DNA from: Dokdonella sp. | Lineage (GTDB): Bacteria > Pseudomonadota > Gammaproteobacteria > Xanthomonadales > Rhodanobacteraceae | NCBI RefSeq assembly: GCF_017744955.1 | Contig: NZ_JAGIAG010000004.1 | Span: 124,001-188,000, forward strand | DNA length: 64,000 nt | Direction of reading: 5' to 3' | Shown: in pieces, positions 21,658-31,487 of the stretch | Position numbering within the stretch: the stretch's first letter is position 1 | Layout: the number at the start of each line of letters is the position of its first letter | Translations under genes and position numbers: made by a program | The notes under the pieces: generated by a model | Seen by the model: the letters and a program-made list of their open reading frames with translations, nothing else | Told to the model about the DNA's origin: nothing | Database searches by the model: none

Positions 21658-22371
21658 TCAGTCGCGTCGATCCGCGGCCGGCCGCACCGTCATCGTCCAC
21701 GCATTCAGGTCGCCGCCGAGCAGGTGGCGAACCACGGCGCGCACGAGGCGCCGCAGTTGCGCGAGTTCGTCCGCGGTCGGGCGCTCGTCGCGCGCCAGCG
21801 CCAGCAGCGCGGCGCCGCGCACCTGCGGCCAGCGCGTTCCCGTGCGCCAGGCGAACGCGCCGGCGTCGGGATCGTAGGCATAGTCGGCATCGGCCTCGAT
21901 CGGCCCGCCGTCCGCGGCATAGGTCAGCGCCAGCGCGTAGCCGAGGTCGGCGAGGAAATCGCGCTCGAAACGGCGCAGGGTCCACGCCGCCGAGGATTCT
22001 TCCGCCAGCCGAGCCAGGCACAGGGCGTAGGCGGCGAACGCGCCGACGTGCGGATCGTTGCGTCCGCCGAGGCGCAGTACGAGTTCGTTGACGTAGATCG
22101 CCGCGAGCAGGTCGTCGCCCGCGAGGGCGATCGGCGCGCCGGCGACTTCGGCGCCGGCCAGGGTGCCCAATTCGCCGCGCGCGATCCAGTCGAGCAGCAG
22201 CGGCTGCAAGGGTTGCAGCACTCCGCGCGGCAGGCGGCTGCGTTCACGCCGGACGCCGCGCGCGACCAGTCCGACGCGACCGTGGTCGCGCGTGTAGGTC
22301 TCGATCAGCAGCGAGGTTTCGCGATACGGCCGCGCGTGCAGGATGTAGGCTGGCTGCTGCTCGATGCGCAT
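21658..22371 (-). CDS. recO: DNA repair protein RecO
   Basis: A 237-residue RecO. The N-terminal OB fold (residues 1-80) reads QPAYILHARPYRETSLLIET followed by RVGLVARGVRRERSR, typical of the family, and the rest is the helical domain. RecO works with RecR and RecF to load RecA onto gapped DNA. As in most gammaproteobacteria it is the last gene of the lepA-lepB-rnc-era-recO cluster. A palindromic repeat separates it from era. The zinc-finger cysteines found in some RecO proteins are absent. Confidence 0.94.
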   Translation of the reverse strand: MRIEQQPAYILHARPYRETSLLIETYTRDHGRVGLVARGVRRERSRLPRGVLQPLQPLLLDWIARGELGTLAGAEVAGAPIALAGDDLLAAIYVNELVLRLGGRNDPHVGAFAAYALCLARLAEESSAAWTLRRFERDFLADLGYALALTYAADGGPIEADADYAYDPDAGAFAWRTGTRWPQVRGAALLALARDERPTADELAQLRRLVRAVVRHLLGGDLNAWTMTVRPAADRRD

Positions 22372-22376
22372 GGAGA

Positions 22377-22483
22377 ACCGGGATTGGAGATCGTGGATTT
22401 GGAAAGGGGGCGCCGCACGCACAAGCGGCTACCGGCTAGGGATGGTCGATCCAATCCCGAATCCCCAATCCCGAATCCCGGCT
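22377..22483. repeat. GGGATT-rich inverted repeat between era and recO
   Basis: The left end ACCGGGATTGGAGATCGTGG is mirrored by the right end, which reads CCAATCCCGAATCCCCAATC then CCGAATCCCGGCT, around a GC-rich centre. The repeated unit is GGGATT(C/G)G. A close relative lies at 25301-25387 between lepB and lepA. It has no coding potential. Confidence 0.8.
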
Positions 22484-22486
22484 CCT

Positions 22487-23386
22487 TCACTCCGAATAGC
22501 CGAACTGTTTCAGCGCCGCCGCGTCGTCACTCCACGATTCGCGCACGCGCACCCACAGTTCGAGGAACACCCGGCGCTCGAGCACCGCTTCGATCGCCCG
22601 CCGCGCCGCGCTGCCGATCTTCTTCAGCTGCGCGCCGCCGGCACCGATCACGATGCCCTTCTGTCCGTCGCGCTCGACCCAGATCACGGCGCCGATGCGG
22701 GTGATGTCGGCACCGTCCTCGAAGCGCTCGATCTCCACCGTGGTCGCGTACGGCAGCTCGGCGGCGAGCTGCAGCATCAGCTGTTCGCGGATCAGTTCGG
22801 CGACCAGGAAACGCTCGCTGCGGTCGGTGTATTCGTCCTCGGCGTACTCCGCCTCGCCTTCCGGCAATCGCGCGACGAGATCGTCGAGCAAGGCCGGCAC
22901 GCCGTCGCCGCGGCGCGCCGCGACGAAATGCACACCGGCATAGCCGCGTTCGCGCGTGGTCTCGGCGGCGAACGGCAGCAGCGCCGCCTTGTCGGCGAGC
23001 TTGTCGACCTTGTTGATCACCAGCAGGCACGCGGCCGCACGCGGCGCGACGAGCTGCCAGACCGCCTCGTCTTCCTCGCGCCAGCGCGTTCCGTCGACGA
23101 CGTGCACGAGCACGTCCGCCTCGTCCGGCGCCTGTCGCGCGACGCGATTGAGCTGGCGGTTCAGCCCGCGCTTGCCGTCCTGGTGCAGTCCGGGCGTGTC
23201 GAGGAACACGACCTGCGCGTCGGCGCGCGTGACGACGCCGAGGATGCGATGCCGCGTCGTCTGCGGTTTCGGCGTGACGATGCTGAGGCGCGTGCCGAGC
23301 AGCGCGTTCAGTAGGGTCGACTTGCCGACGTTCGGCCGGCCGAGCAGGGCGACGCGGCCGAAGCGGTGCGCCGTGGTCTCATTCAT
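22487..23386 (-). CDS. era: GTPase Era
   Basis: A 299-residue ribosome-assembly GTPase. G1 is GRPNVGKST (16-24), G2 lies in the KPQTTRH segment, G3 is DTPGLH and G4 is NKVD. The C-terminal KH domain contains the RNA-binding GIVIGAGGAQLKKIG. Era binds the 3' end of 16S rRNA and helps 30S maturation. The start lies inside the end of rnc (8-base overlap), the conserved rnc-era coupling. Confidence 0.97.
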   Translation of the reverse strand: MNETTAHRFGRVALLGRPNVGKSTLLNALLGTRLSIVTPKPQTTRHRILGVVTRADAQVVFLDTPGLHQDGKRGLNRQLNRVARQAPDEADVLVHVVDGTRWREEDEAVWQLVAPRAAACLLVINKVDKLADKAALLPFAAETTRERGYAGVHFVAARRGDGVPALLDDLVARLPEGEAEYAEDEYTDRSERFLVAELIREQLMLQLAAELPYATTVEIERFEDGADITRIGAVIWVERDGQKGIVIGAGGAQLKKIGSAARRAIEAVLERRVFLELWVRVRESWSDDAAALKQFGYSE

Positions 23387-24047
23387 CGGAAAAACTCCGT
23401 TCGAGCTGCGTCAACGCCTGTTCGGCGGCGATCTGTTCGGCGGCACGGCGGCTCGACGCGCTGCCGCGCGTGAGGATGTCGGCGCTGTCGATGCGACACA
23501 CCGCCTCGAAGATCCGCGCGTGTTCCTCGCCCCAGCTGCCGACGAGCTCGTAGGCCGGCAGCGGCAGGTTGCGCGATTGCAGCAGTTCCTGCAGGCGCGT
23601 CTTGGCGTCCTTCGGCGTGTTCGCACCGGCCGCGACGCGTGTGGCGAACAGGCGCCGCACCGTATCGCGACAGGCGGACCAGCCGGAATCGACGTAGATC
23701 GCGGCGAGCACGGCCTCGAACGCGTCGGCGAGGATCGATTCGCGCCGGAAACCGCCGCTCTTCAGTTCCCCGGGCCCGAGATGCAGCCGGTCGCCGAGCT
23801 CCTCCGCGCGCGCCAGCTCGGCCAATGCGGCGCCGTTGACGAGCGCAGCGCGCAGGCGCGTCATCTCCCCCTCGTCGGCGCGCGGATACTGTTCGTAGAC
23901 CAGCTCGGCGACGAACAGATTCAGCAGCGCGTCGCCGAGAAACTCGAGGCGTTCATTGTTGAGGTGGCCGGCGCTGCGATGCGTCAGCGCGCGCTCGAGC
24001 AGCGTCGCGTCGACGAAGGCGTGTCCTAGTACGGGATCAGTCGTCAC
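23379..24047 (-). CDS. rnc: ribonuclease III
   Basis: A 222-residue RNase III. The catalytic signature is NERLEFLGDALLN (E35 and D39 among the metal ligands), with the second acidic pair in DAFEAVLAAIYVD. The C-terminal double-stranded RNA-binding domain spans about residues 150-220 (KTRLQELLQSRNLPLPAYEL, then SSRRAAEQIAAEQAL). It cleaves double-stranded RNA in rRNA precursors and mRNAs. It overlaps era by eight bases and the DUF4845 gene by eleven, so the three are one translational block. Confidence 0.97.
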   Translation of the reverse strand: MTTDPVLGHAFVDATLLERALTHRSAGHLNNERLEFLGDALLNLFVAELVYEQYPRADEGEMTRLRAALVNGAALAELARAEELGDRLHLGPGELKSGGFRRESILADAFEAVLAAIYVDSGWSACRDTVRRLFATRVAAGANTPKDAKTRLQELLQSRNLPLPAYELVGSWGEEHARIFEAVCRIDSADILTRGSASSRRAAEQIAAEQALTQLERSFSDE

Positions 24048-24426
24048 CGGTACTGCTGAGATTGACCGACTTGTCGAACTTGCCGACCAGTTCGAGGTTG
24101 TAGATGAACGGCACGCGCTTCTCGTAGGCGATGCGCAGCGTCGCTCCGCCGCCCTGGCGTACGAGCTGGATCGCGGACGGCGGCACGCTGTCGTAGTCGA
24201 CGTACTGCGTGTCGAACTTCAGGCTGAGATCGCGTCGGATTTCCTCGAGCGATTTTTGCGCAATACCGGGTTCCTTGCGCAACTGCTCCATCGACTTCAC
24301 CACGCCGAAATACTCGGTGTACATCGGCACCAGTCGCATCGCCATGTACGCGAAGAACCCGGCCACGCACAGCACGATGACGAAACCGATCAGCGTGATG
24401 CCCCCGATCCTCTTTTGACCGACCAT
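24037..24426 (-). CDS. DUF4845 membrane protein
   Basis: A 129-residue protein with one N-terminal membrane span (IGGITLIGFVIVLCVAGFFA, residues about 7-27) and a small extracytoplasmic domain (MRLVPMYTEYFGVVKSMEQL onward). DUF4845 genes lie between lepB and rnc in many gamma- and betaproteobacteria. The N-terminus resembles a type IV pilin-like helix, but the function is not known. Its stop overlaps the rnc start by eleven bases. Confidence 0.92.
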   Translation of the reverse strand: MVGQKRIGGITLIGFVIVLCVAGFFAYMAMRLVPMYTEYFGVVKSMEQLRKEPGIAQKSLEEIRRDLSLKFDTQYVDYDSVPPSAIQLVRQGGGATLRIAYEKRVPFIYNLELVGKFDKSVNLSSTGDD

Positions 24427-24453
24427 ACGCCCTCCCCTCTGTGGATGCCGGCG

Positions 24454-25287
24454 CTACTTTATCAGCGTGCCGATGCGGCTGAAGTCGATGCCGTTATCTA
24501 AATTCATCCAGATCACGAACGCGCGCCCGACCAGATTCTGCTCCGGCACGAAGCCCCAGAAGCGGCTGTCCTGGCTGTTGTCGCGGTTGTCGCCCATCGC
24601 GAAATAGTGCCCCGGCGGCACCTTCCAGGTGCCCTCGTGGCCGATATAGGCCTGCGGGAACTCCATGATGCGGTGCTCGACGTCGCCGAGCTTCTCCAGC
24701 TTGACCTGGGCGCTGGCCATGCTGCGGCCCGACTCGCCCGGACCCACGTACGGGCCGAGCGGGGTTTCCGCGATCTCCTGGCCGTTCACGTACAGCACCT
24801 TGTTGCGATAGGTGATCTCGTCGCCCGGCAGGCCGATCACGCGCTTGATGTAGTCCTCTTTCGGGTTCTCGGGATAGCGGAACACGAACACGTCGCCGCG
24901 CCTGGGCGAGCCGACGTCGAGGACCTTCTTGTTCAGCACCGGCAGACGCAAGCCGTAGGCGAACTTGTTGACCAGGATGAAGTCGCCGACCAGCAGGGTC
25001 GGCATCATCGAACCGGACGGAATCTTGAACGGCTCGGCGATGAACGAGCGGAACAGCAGGATCACGAACAGCACCGGGAAGAACGAGCGCGCGTATTCCA
25101 CCGCGACCGGCTCGCGCAACGCATTGCGCGAACGCGCGTCGCGCTCCTCCTGCGACAGCGCCGCCATCGACTCGAACGCCTGCGCACGCTGCGCGCGCGC
25201 CTTCGCCAGGAACAGGCGATCGAGCAGCCAGACCACGCCGGAAACGGCGGTCAGCACGACCAGCAGCAACGCGAAATCAAAGTCCAT
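24454..25287 (-). CDS. lepB: signal peptidase I
   Basis: A 277-residue inner-membrane protease that removes Sec and Tat signal peptides. There are two N-terminal membrane spans (FALLLVVLTAVSGVVWLLDR, and FFPVLFVILLFRSFI near residue 70). The catalytic Ser93 is in IPSGSMMPTLL, and the general base Lys148 is in EDYIKRVIGLPGD. The box E motif is MGDNRDNSQDSR. All conserved SPase I boxes are present. It lies directly after lepA, with a palindromic repeat in the gap. Confidence 0.97.
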   Translation of the reverse strand: MDFDFALLLVVLTAVSGVVWLLDRLFLAKARAQRAQAFESMAALSQEERDARSRNALREPVAVEYARSFFPVLFVILLFRSFIAEPFKIPSGSMMPTLLVGDFILVNKFAYGLRLPVLNKKVLDVGSPRRGDVFVFRYPENPKEDYIKRVIGLPGDEITYRNKVLYVNGQEIAETPLGPYVGPGESGRSMASAQVKLEKLGDVEHRIMEFPQAYIGHEGTWKVPPGHYFAMGDNRDNSQDSRFWGFVPEQNLVGRAFVIWMNLDNGIDFSRIGTLIK

Positions 25288-25300
25288 CGGGGCTCCTTCG

Positions 25301-25387
25301 GAGCCGGGATTGGAGATTCGGGATTGGAGATTGGGAGAGCGGCTTTGCTCCCTATTCAATCCCGAATCCCGAATCCCGAACCCCGGC
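25301..25387. repeat. GGGATT-rich inverted repeat between lepB and lepA
   Basis: Starts GAGCCGGGATTGGAGATTCG and ends with CAATCCCGAATCCCGAATCC then CGAACCCCGGC, the two ends being complementary around the loop-like centre GAGAGCGGCTTTGCTCCC (itself a hairpin). It is the sister of the element at 22377-22483 and occupies nearly the whole lepA-lepB gap. Confidence 0.82.
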
Positions 25388-25391
25388 CTTT

Positions 25392-27182
<1,791 letters not shown>

Positions 27183-27263
27183 CGGGTCTGCGGTGGCCGC
27201 GACGGGCGGTCGGCACAATCGCCGGATTATCGCAGAATCGGGGCCGCGATAGGCGCCCCGGAC

Positions 27264-27289
27264 AAAAAAACGGGGCCTTGCGGCCCCGT
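27264..27289 (-). terminator. Rho-independent terminator after mucD
   Basis: On the minus strand an 8-bp stem (ACGGGGCC/GGCCCCGT, 4-base loop) runs directly into a T-tract of seven. It starts about 20 bases after the mucD stop and separates the sigma-E module from lepA. Confidence 0.93.
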
Positions 27290-27308
27290 CTTCGTGCGAT
27301 TTCCCGGA

Positions 27309-28736
27309 TCAACCGGCCTTCGGCTTGGGCACCGTGACCGCCAGGAACTGGGTCTGCTCGCCGCGGCGCGCCAGCAGCATGACCGAGTCGCCGGGCTTGG
27401 CATCCTTGGTCGCCGCGGTGAAATCGGCGACCGACTTCACCGATTTCCGGCCGACCATCAGGATCACGTCGCCGGGCGCAAGGCCCGAGCGGCGCGCGCC
27501 CGCACCGGTGATGCGCGTGACGACGACGCCCTCGCCGCCGGTGACGCCGAACTGCTTGCGCTGCTCGGCGGTCAGCTCCTCGACCACGATGCCGAGCGGA
27601 TTGCTGGCCGCGCCGGCGCCGTCGCGCGTGCTCGCCAGCGCCTTGCCGTCGGCCGGCTGCTCGCCGATCGTGACCGGGATGGTCAGCGTCTTGCCGTCGC
27701 GCCAGATGCTGAGGTCGCTGGTGTTGCCCGGCTTGGTCGAACCGACCAGCGGCGGCAGATCGGCCGAGCTGACGATGTCGCGGCCGGCGAAGGCGAGGAT
27801 CACGTCACCGAGCTGCACGCCGGCCTTGTCCGCCGCGCCGCCGGGGGTGACCTGGTTGACCAGGGCACCGCCGCCGCGCGGCAGGCCGAGTGCCTTGGCC
27901 TTTTCGCGGTCGACGTTCTGGATCTGTACGCCGATCATGCCGCGGGTGACGCGGCCATGGGTCTTGATCTGATCGACCGCGTTCATCGCCAGGTCGATCG
28001 GGATCGCGAACGACACGCCCATGAAGCCGCCGGTGTTGGAGAAGATCTGCGAGTTGATGCCGACGACCTGGCCGGCCAGGTTGAACAGCGGGCCACCGGA
28101 GTTGCCGCGGTTGATCGGCACGTCGGTCTGGATGAACTGCACGTAGCGCTGGTCGGCGCTGCCGAAATTGCGCCCGACCGCGCTGACGATGCCGGCGGTG
28201 ACCGAATGATCGAAGCCGAACGGCGAGCCGATCGCGACCACCCATTGGCCGGCCTTGACCGTCTTCGAGTCGCCGACGCTGACCGCCGGCAGGCCGGTCG
28301 CGTCGATCTTCAGCAGCGCGATGTCGTACTGCGCGTCGGCGCCGACGACCTTGGCGTCGAACTCGCGGCGGTCGGACAGGTTCACGGTGACGCTGTCCGC
28401 GCCCTCGATGACGTGGTTGTTGGTCAGGACGTAGCCGTCCTGCGAAATGATGAAGCCCGAGCCCATCGACACGCGCTCGCCGCCGCGCGGATTGGGCATC
28501 GGACCGAAGAAGCGCCGGAAGATTTCCGGAACGTCCTGCTGATCGGGTCCCTGGTCTTCGTCGGGCTGCGCTTCCGAATTGCCCTTGGCCTGCACGTTGA
28601 CTACGGCAGGACCGTATTTCTCGACCAGACCGGTGAAATCCGGCAGATCGGCGGCCACCGCCGGCGTCGCGAGGACGCACGTCACCAACGCCGCGCAGAA
28701 CCAGCGGGAGAGCGTCCCGCTCCTCATGTACGTCAT
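27309..28736 (-). CDS. mucD: periplasmic serine protease MucD (DegP/HtrA family)
   Basis: A 475-residue HtrA protease. ATG 28736 gives a normal signal peptide (FCAALVTCVLATPAVA). The catalytic triad is His108 (TNNHVIEG), Asp138 (QYDIALLKI) and Ser213 (NRGNSGGPL). Two PDZ domains follow (residues about 280-370 and 390-475: GGALVNQVTPGGAADKAGV, GVVVTRITGAGARRSGLAPG). MucD degrades misfolded envelope proteins and restrains the envelope stress response. It is the fourth gene of the rpoE-rseA-rseB-mucD cluster, as in pseudomonads and xanthomonads. Confidence 0.96.
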   Translation of the reverse strand: MTYMRSGTLSRWFCAALVTCVLATPAVAADLPDFTGLVEKYGPAVVNVQAKGNSEAQPDEDQGPDQQDVPEIFRRFFGPMPNPRGGERVSMGSGFIISQDGYVLTNNHVIEGADSVTVNLSDRREFDAKVVGADAQYDIALLKIDATGLPAVSVGDSKTVKAGQWVVAIGSPFGFDHSVTAGIVSAVGRNFGSADQRYVQFIQTDVPINRGNSGGPLFNLAGQVVGINSQIFSNTGGFMGVSFAIPIDLAMNAVDQIKTHGRVTRGMIGVQIQNVDREKAKALGLPRGGGALVNQVTPGGAADKAGVQLGDVILAFAGRDIVSSADLPPLVGSTKPGNTSDLSIWRDGKTLTIPVTIGEQPADGKALASTRDGAGAASNPLGIVVEELTAEQRKQFGVTGGEGVVVTRITGAGARRSGLAPGDVILMVGRKSVKSVADFTAATKDAKPGDSVMLLARRGEQTQFLAVTVPKPKAG

Positions 28737-28877
28737 GACACTACCTCTTTGTTTCCCTGATTGGACGGAGCGGGTGGCCACCGGAACCGGGACGACCCGA
28801 ACTAGGCGCTTTGATGAAACGCGTCATGCAAAGTTCCGATCCGCGACCGTGGCATTTTCCACCATTTCAGGCACGCT

Positions 28878-29906
28878 TCAGTGAGAACCGGAGGGAACCG
28901 GCTGCACCGAGCGGGCGATGCGTTGCACGGTCGCGCGCGGCACGTCGCCGACCACGGTGATCTTCCAGTCGCCCTCGACGTGCACGTAGATGTTGAGCAG
29001 ACCGCGCGTCAGCGCGCTGTCGGGCGGCGCTGCCTGTTTGGTGTCGCGCGGTTCGACGTAGACCGACACGTTGGCGATCCCGTCCGAGTAGACGTAGTGC
29101 TCGGCCGAGGTCGGTGCCTGCGTCGGGCGCTGGCCGCGCACGAAGAGAAAGCCCGGCGGCGGATCGGCGACGCGCCAGCGCGGCACCGAATTCAACGCGA
29201 CCTCGTCCGGCGCGGACGCCGCTCCAGCGCTGGCCGCCGACGTGAGATCGCCGGCCTTCGGTTTGACGTGGATGTCGAGCGCGACGAACACGAACTGCTC
29301 CAGCACGCGCTGCGCCGAATCCACCACGGCCGAACGCAGCGGCAGATTGGAATCCTCTTCCAGCCACAAACGGTAACCGTAGCGATACGCATCGCGCGGC
29401 CGGATCTCGACGACGCGCGCCCGATAGCCGGCGACGCGGTCCTCGCCGGCGAGACCGAGCGAATACTGCGTGCCGAACGCGCGATTGCGCGCCTCCGGCA
29501 CCAACGGCAGCAGACGCGAATCGAGGCGGCTCGGAAACAAGGTGGTCGGGCGGCCGTCCTGCACGCAGACGATCAGCTCGCCCTCGCGCAGGATTTCGCT
29601 GCGCTGACCATTGAGACTGACCAGCCGCTCGCGCTCGCGGTTGCCGCCTTCGTGGAACAGGCGCAGGGAGTCGATCTCGCCGCCGTGCTGGTAGACGAAC
29701 GAGCCTTGGTAGTCGAGGGTGCGCAGCGCGCCCGACATGCGCTGCAGGAGATTGGCGGCGACCGCGGCTTCGTCCTGCGCCCGCGCCTGGCCGGACAGGA
29801 GCCCGAGTCCGAGCGCCAACATCGCCAGCACGTCGCGCAGGTATCCCGGGCGCCAACGCGCACGCACCGCGGACGTCCGTGGAGGACGTCCTTGCTTGGT
29901 GATCAC
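28878..29906 (-). CDS. rseB: sigma-E regulatory protein RseB/MucB
   Basis: A periplasmic regulator of up to 342 residues. The start is uncertain. GTG 29906 is given here; GTG 29867 would begin at the basic lead-in (RARWRPGYLRDVLAMLALGL) of what is clearly the signal peptide, ending LLSGQARAQ. The mature protein shows MucB/RseB motifs: LLQRMSGALRTLDYQGSFVY, HGGEIDSLRLFHEGG, then the C-terminal MucB domain (VYSDGIANVSVYVEPR, GDWKITVVGDVPRATVQRI). RseB binds the periplasmic part of RseA and shields it from DegS cleavage until mislocalised lipopolysaccharide or outer-membrane stress displaces it. Confidence 0.9.
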   Translation of the reverse strand: MITKQGRPPRTSAVRARWRPGYLRDVLAMLALGLGLLSGQARAQDEAAVAANLLQRMSGALRTLDYQGSFVYQHGGEIDSLRLFHEGGNRERERLVSLNGQRSEILREGELIVCVQDGRPTTLFPSRLDSRLLPLVPEARNRAFGTQYSLGLAGEDRVAGYRARVVEIRPRDAYRYGYRLWLEEDSNLPLRSAVVDSAQRVLEQFVFVALDIHVKPKAGDLTSAASAGAASAPDEVALNSVPRWRVADPPPGFLFVRGQRPTQAPTSAEHYVYSDGIANVSVYVEPRDTKQAAPPDSALTRGLLNIYVHVEGDWKITVVGDVPRATVQRIARSVQPVPSGSH

Positions 29907-29959
29907 AGGAGATGCTGCTGAACCGGCCTTCGTGACGGCAACCGATTGCCCGCGCACGA

Positions 29960-30643
29960 TCAGCGGTTCTGCGGGACCTGGCCGACCTGCGCCTCGCGCT
30001 GCGGCGCGACCAGCAGGACGTACGGCACCGCACTGCTCTGCCCGACTCCACCGATCGTCTGGTAGTGGCGGATCAGGTAGGACTGCGTGCGCGGATCGGT
30101 CGCGATCGGCTGGGTCACGTCGCTGCCGAAGCTGACCGGCGCGGTCTCGATCGGCATGTTCGGCGCCAGCAGCGGCGGACGGAAATCGTTCGCCGTCGGC
30201 GCCGTCGTCACCGACGCCGGTGCCGTCGCGACCGGGGCCGCGGCCAGCTGCGGCGAAGCCGGCGCCGGATTCCTCGCCGCCAGCGCGGGCCGGTCCGGCT
30301 CGGCATTGCGCGGCTGCGCCAGCATCAACGCGGCCACCGCGACCGACGCCGCGATCGCGCCGCCCGTGCCCCAGCGCAGCCAGGTCGACTGCGCGCGTGC
30401 GTGCACGGCGGGCTCGATCTCGATCTTCGCCATCACCAGTTCGGCGAAATCCACCGACATGGGCTGCAATTCCTGGCGGCGCAGGGTCTGGCGCACCACG
30501 TGGTAGCGCGCCCAGCGCTGCGGCAGTTCGGACTCGGCTGCCATGCGCTTGAGCAGGAAGCGCGTCTGGTCGCCTTCCAGCTCGCCGTCCATCAGGGCCG
30601 ACAACTGTTCGTTGATCGTCTGGTTCATGCCTTCTCGGTTCAT
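29960..30643 (-). CDS. rseA: anti-sigma-E factor RseA
   Basis: A 227-residue single-span membrane protein. The cytoplasmic N-terminus (INEQLSALMDGELEGDQTRF) is the RseA sigma-binding domain. The membrane span follows at about residues 92-110 (GTGGAIAASVAVAALML), and the periplasmic part is Ala/Pro-rich and ends with SYLIRHYQTIGGVGQSSAVP, which would bind RseB. It holds RpoE inactive until regulated proteolysis. Its start overlaps the rpoE stop by four bases. Confidence 0.92.
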   Translation of the reverse strand: MNREGMNQTINEQLSALMDGELEGDQTRFLLKRMAAESELPQRWARYHVVRQTLRRQELQPMSVDFAELVMAKIEIEPAVHARAQSTWLRWGTGGAIAASVAVAALMLAQPRNAEPDRPALAARNPAPASPQLAAAPVATAPASVTTAPTANDFRPPLLAPNMPIETAPVSFGSDVTQPIATDPRTQSYLIRHYQTIGGVGQSSAVPYVLLVAPQREAQVGQVPQNR

Positions 30644-31233
30644 GCCGTCTTGCTTCCTTCCGACAACAGCGGACGCAATTGTTCGTCGATCGCCTCACGG
30701 GCGCGGAAGATGCGGGACCGGACCGTGCCGATCGGGCAATTCATCGCTTCCGCGATTTCCTCGTAGCTGAGTCCGTCCACTTCGCGCAGCGTGATGGCCG
30801 TCTTCAGCTCCTCGGGCAGGGCTTCGACCGTGGCGAACACGGTTCGTTCAATTTCCTGGCGCATGAGTTCGCGCTCGGGGGTAGCGGACTCGTGCAGGCG
30901 CGTGGCGCCGTCGAACAGCACGGCATCCTCGACCGCCACGTCCTCGGTCGGCGGCCGCCGTCCCTGCGACACCAGGTAGTTCTTCGCCGTGTTGATGGCG
31001 ATCTTGTACAGCCAGGTGTAGAACTGGGCGTCGCCGCGGAACGAGCCGATCGCGCGGTACGCGCGCACGAACGCCTCCTGGGCCACGTCCTGACACTCGC
31101 TCCAGTCGTTGACGTAGCGCGAGATGACGCTGACCAGCTTATGTTGGTATTTCCTGACCAAGAGGTCGAACGCGCGCTTGTCGCCATTCTGAACACGCTC
31201 GACCAGCGCCTGATCCAAGTCGCTTTCGCCCAT
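30640..31233 (-). CDS. rpoE: RNA polymerase sigma-E factor (RpoE/AlgU)
   Basis: A 197-residue ECF sigma factor. Region 2 reads LVRKYQHKLVSVISRYV, CQDVAQEAFVRAYRAI and AQFYTWLYKIAINTAKNYLV. Region 4 reads LPEELKTAITLREVDGLSYE and IAEAMNCPIGTVRSRIFRAR, matching RpoE/AlgU closely. The order rpoE-rseA-rseB-mucD confirms the assignment. It directs the envelope stress regulon (chaperones, proteases, lipopolysaccharide functions). A candidate sigma-E-type promoter lies 45-70 bases upstream, so autoregulation is likely. Confidence 0.96.
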   Translation of the reverse strand: MGESDLDQALVERVQNGDKRAFDLLVRKYQHKLVSVISRYVNDWSECQDVAQEAFVRAYRAIGSFRGDAQFYTWLYKIAINTAKNYLVSQGRRPPTEDVAVEDAVLFDGATRLHESATPERELMRQEIERTVFATVEALPEELKTAITLREVDGLSYEEIAEAMNCPIGTVRSRIFRAREAIDEQLRPLLSEGSKTA

Positions 31234-31277
31234 CCGGGCCGTTCTCCTTCGTTGCCGACACGGTCAGGCATGCCCGA

Positions 31278-31303
31278 CTGACCGCCCGCGGCGAAAATAG
31301 TTC
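31278..31303 (-). promoter_or_regulatory. candidate sigma-E promoter of rpoE
   Basis: On the minus strand, GAACTA at 31298-31303 resembles the sigma-E -35 core GAACTT. It is followed by an A/T run and, after a 16-base spacer, TCAG at 31278-31281, a partial match to the -10 region (TCTGA or TCAAA types). The position 45-70 bases before the rpoE start suits autoregulation. The match is partial. Confidence 0.4.
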
Positions 31304-31487
31304 GTGACCCCAGCAGGATATCGAGAAAGACCGCCCGGCTCCCGTTTCCGCCCGGGCGATCGCACCGGAGCGCACCGCCTGCCTCGTGGATCAACGGCTT
31401 GCGTCGCCGTCCATGGGCGATTCGCCGGCCGATCGCCCCTCCAGATCGCGCCCCGGGGATTCCATATGAGGTTGTGCCGCGCCCCGC

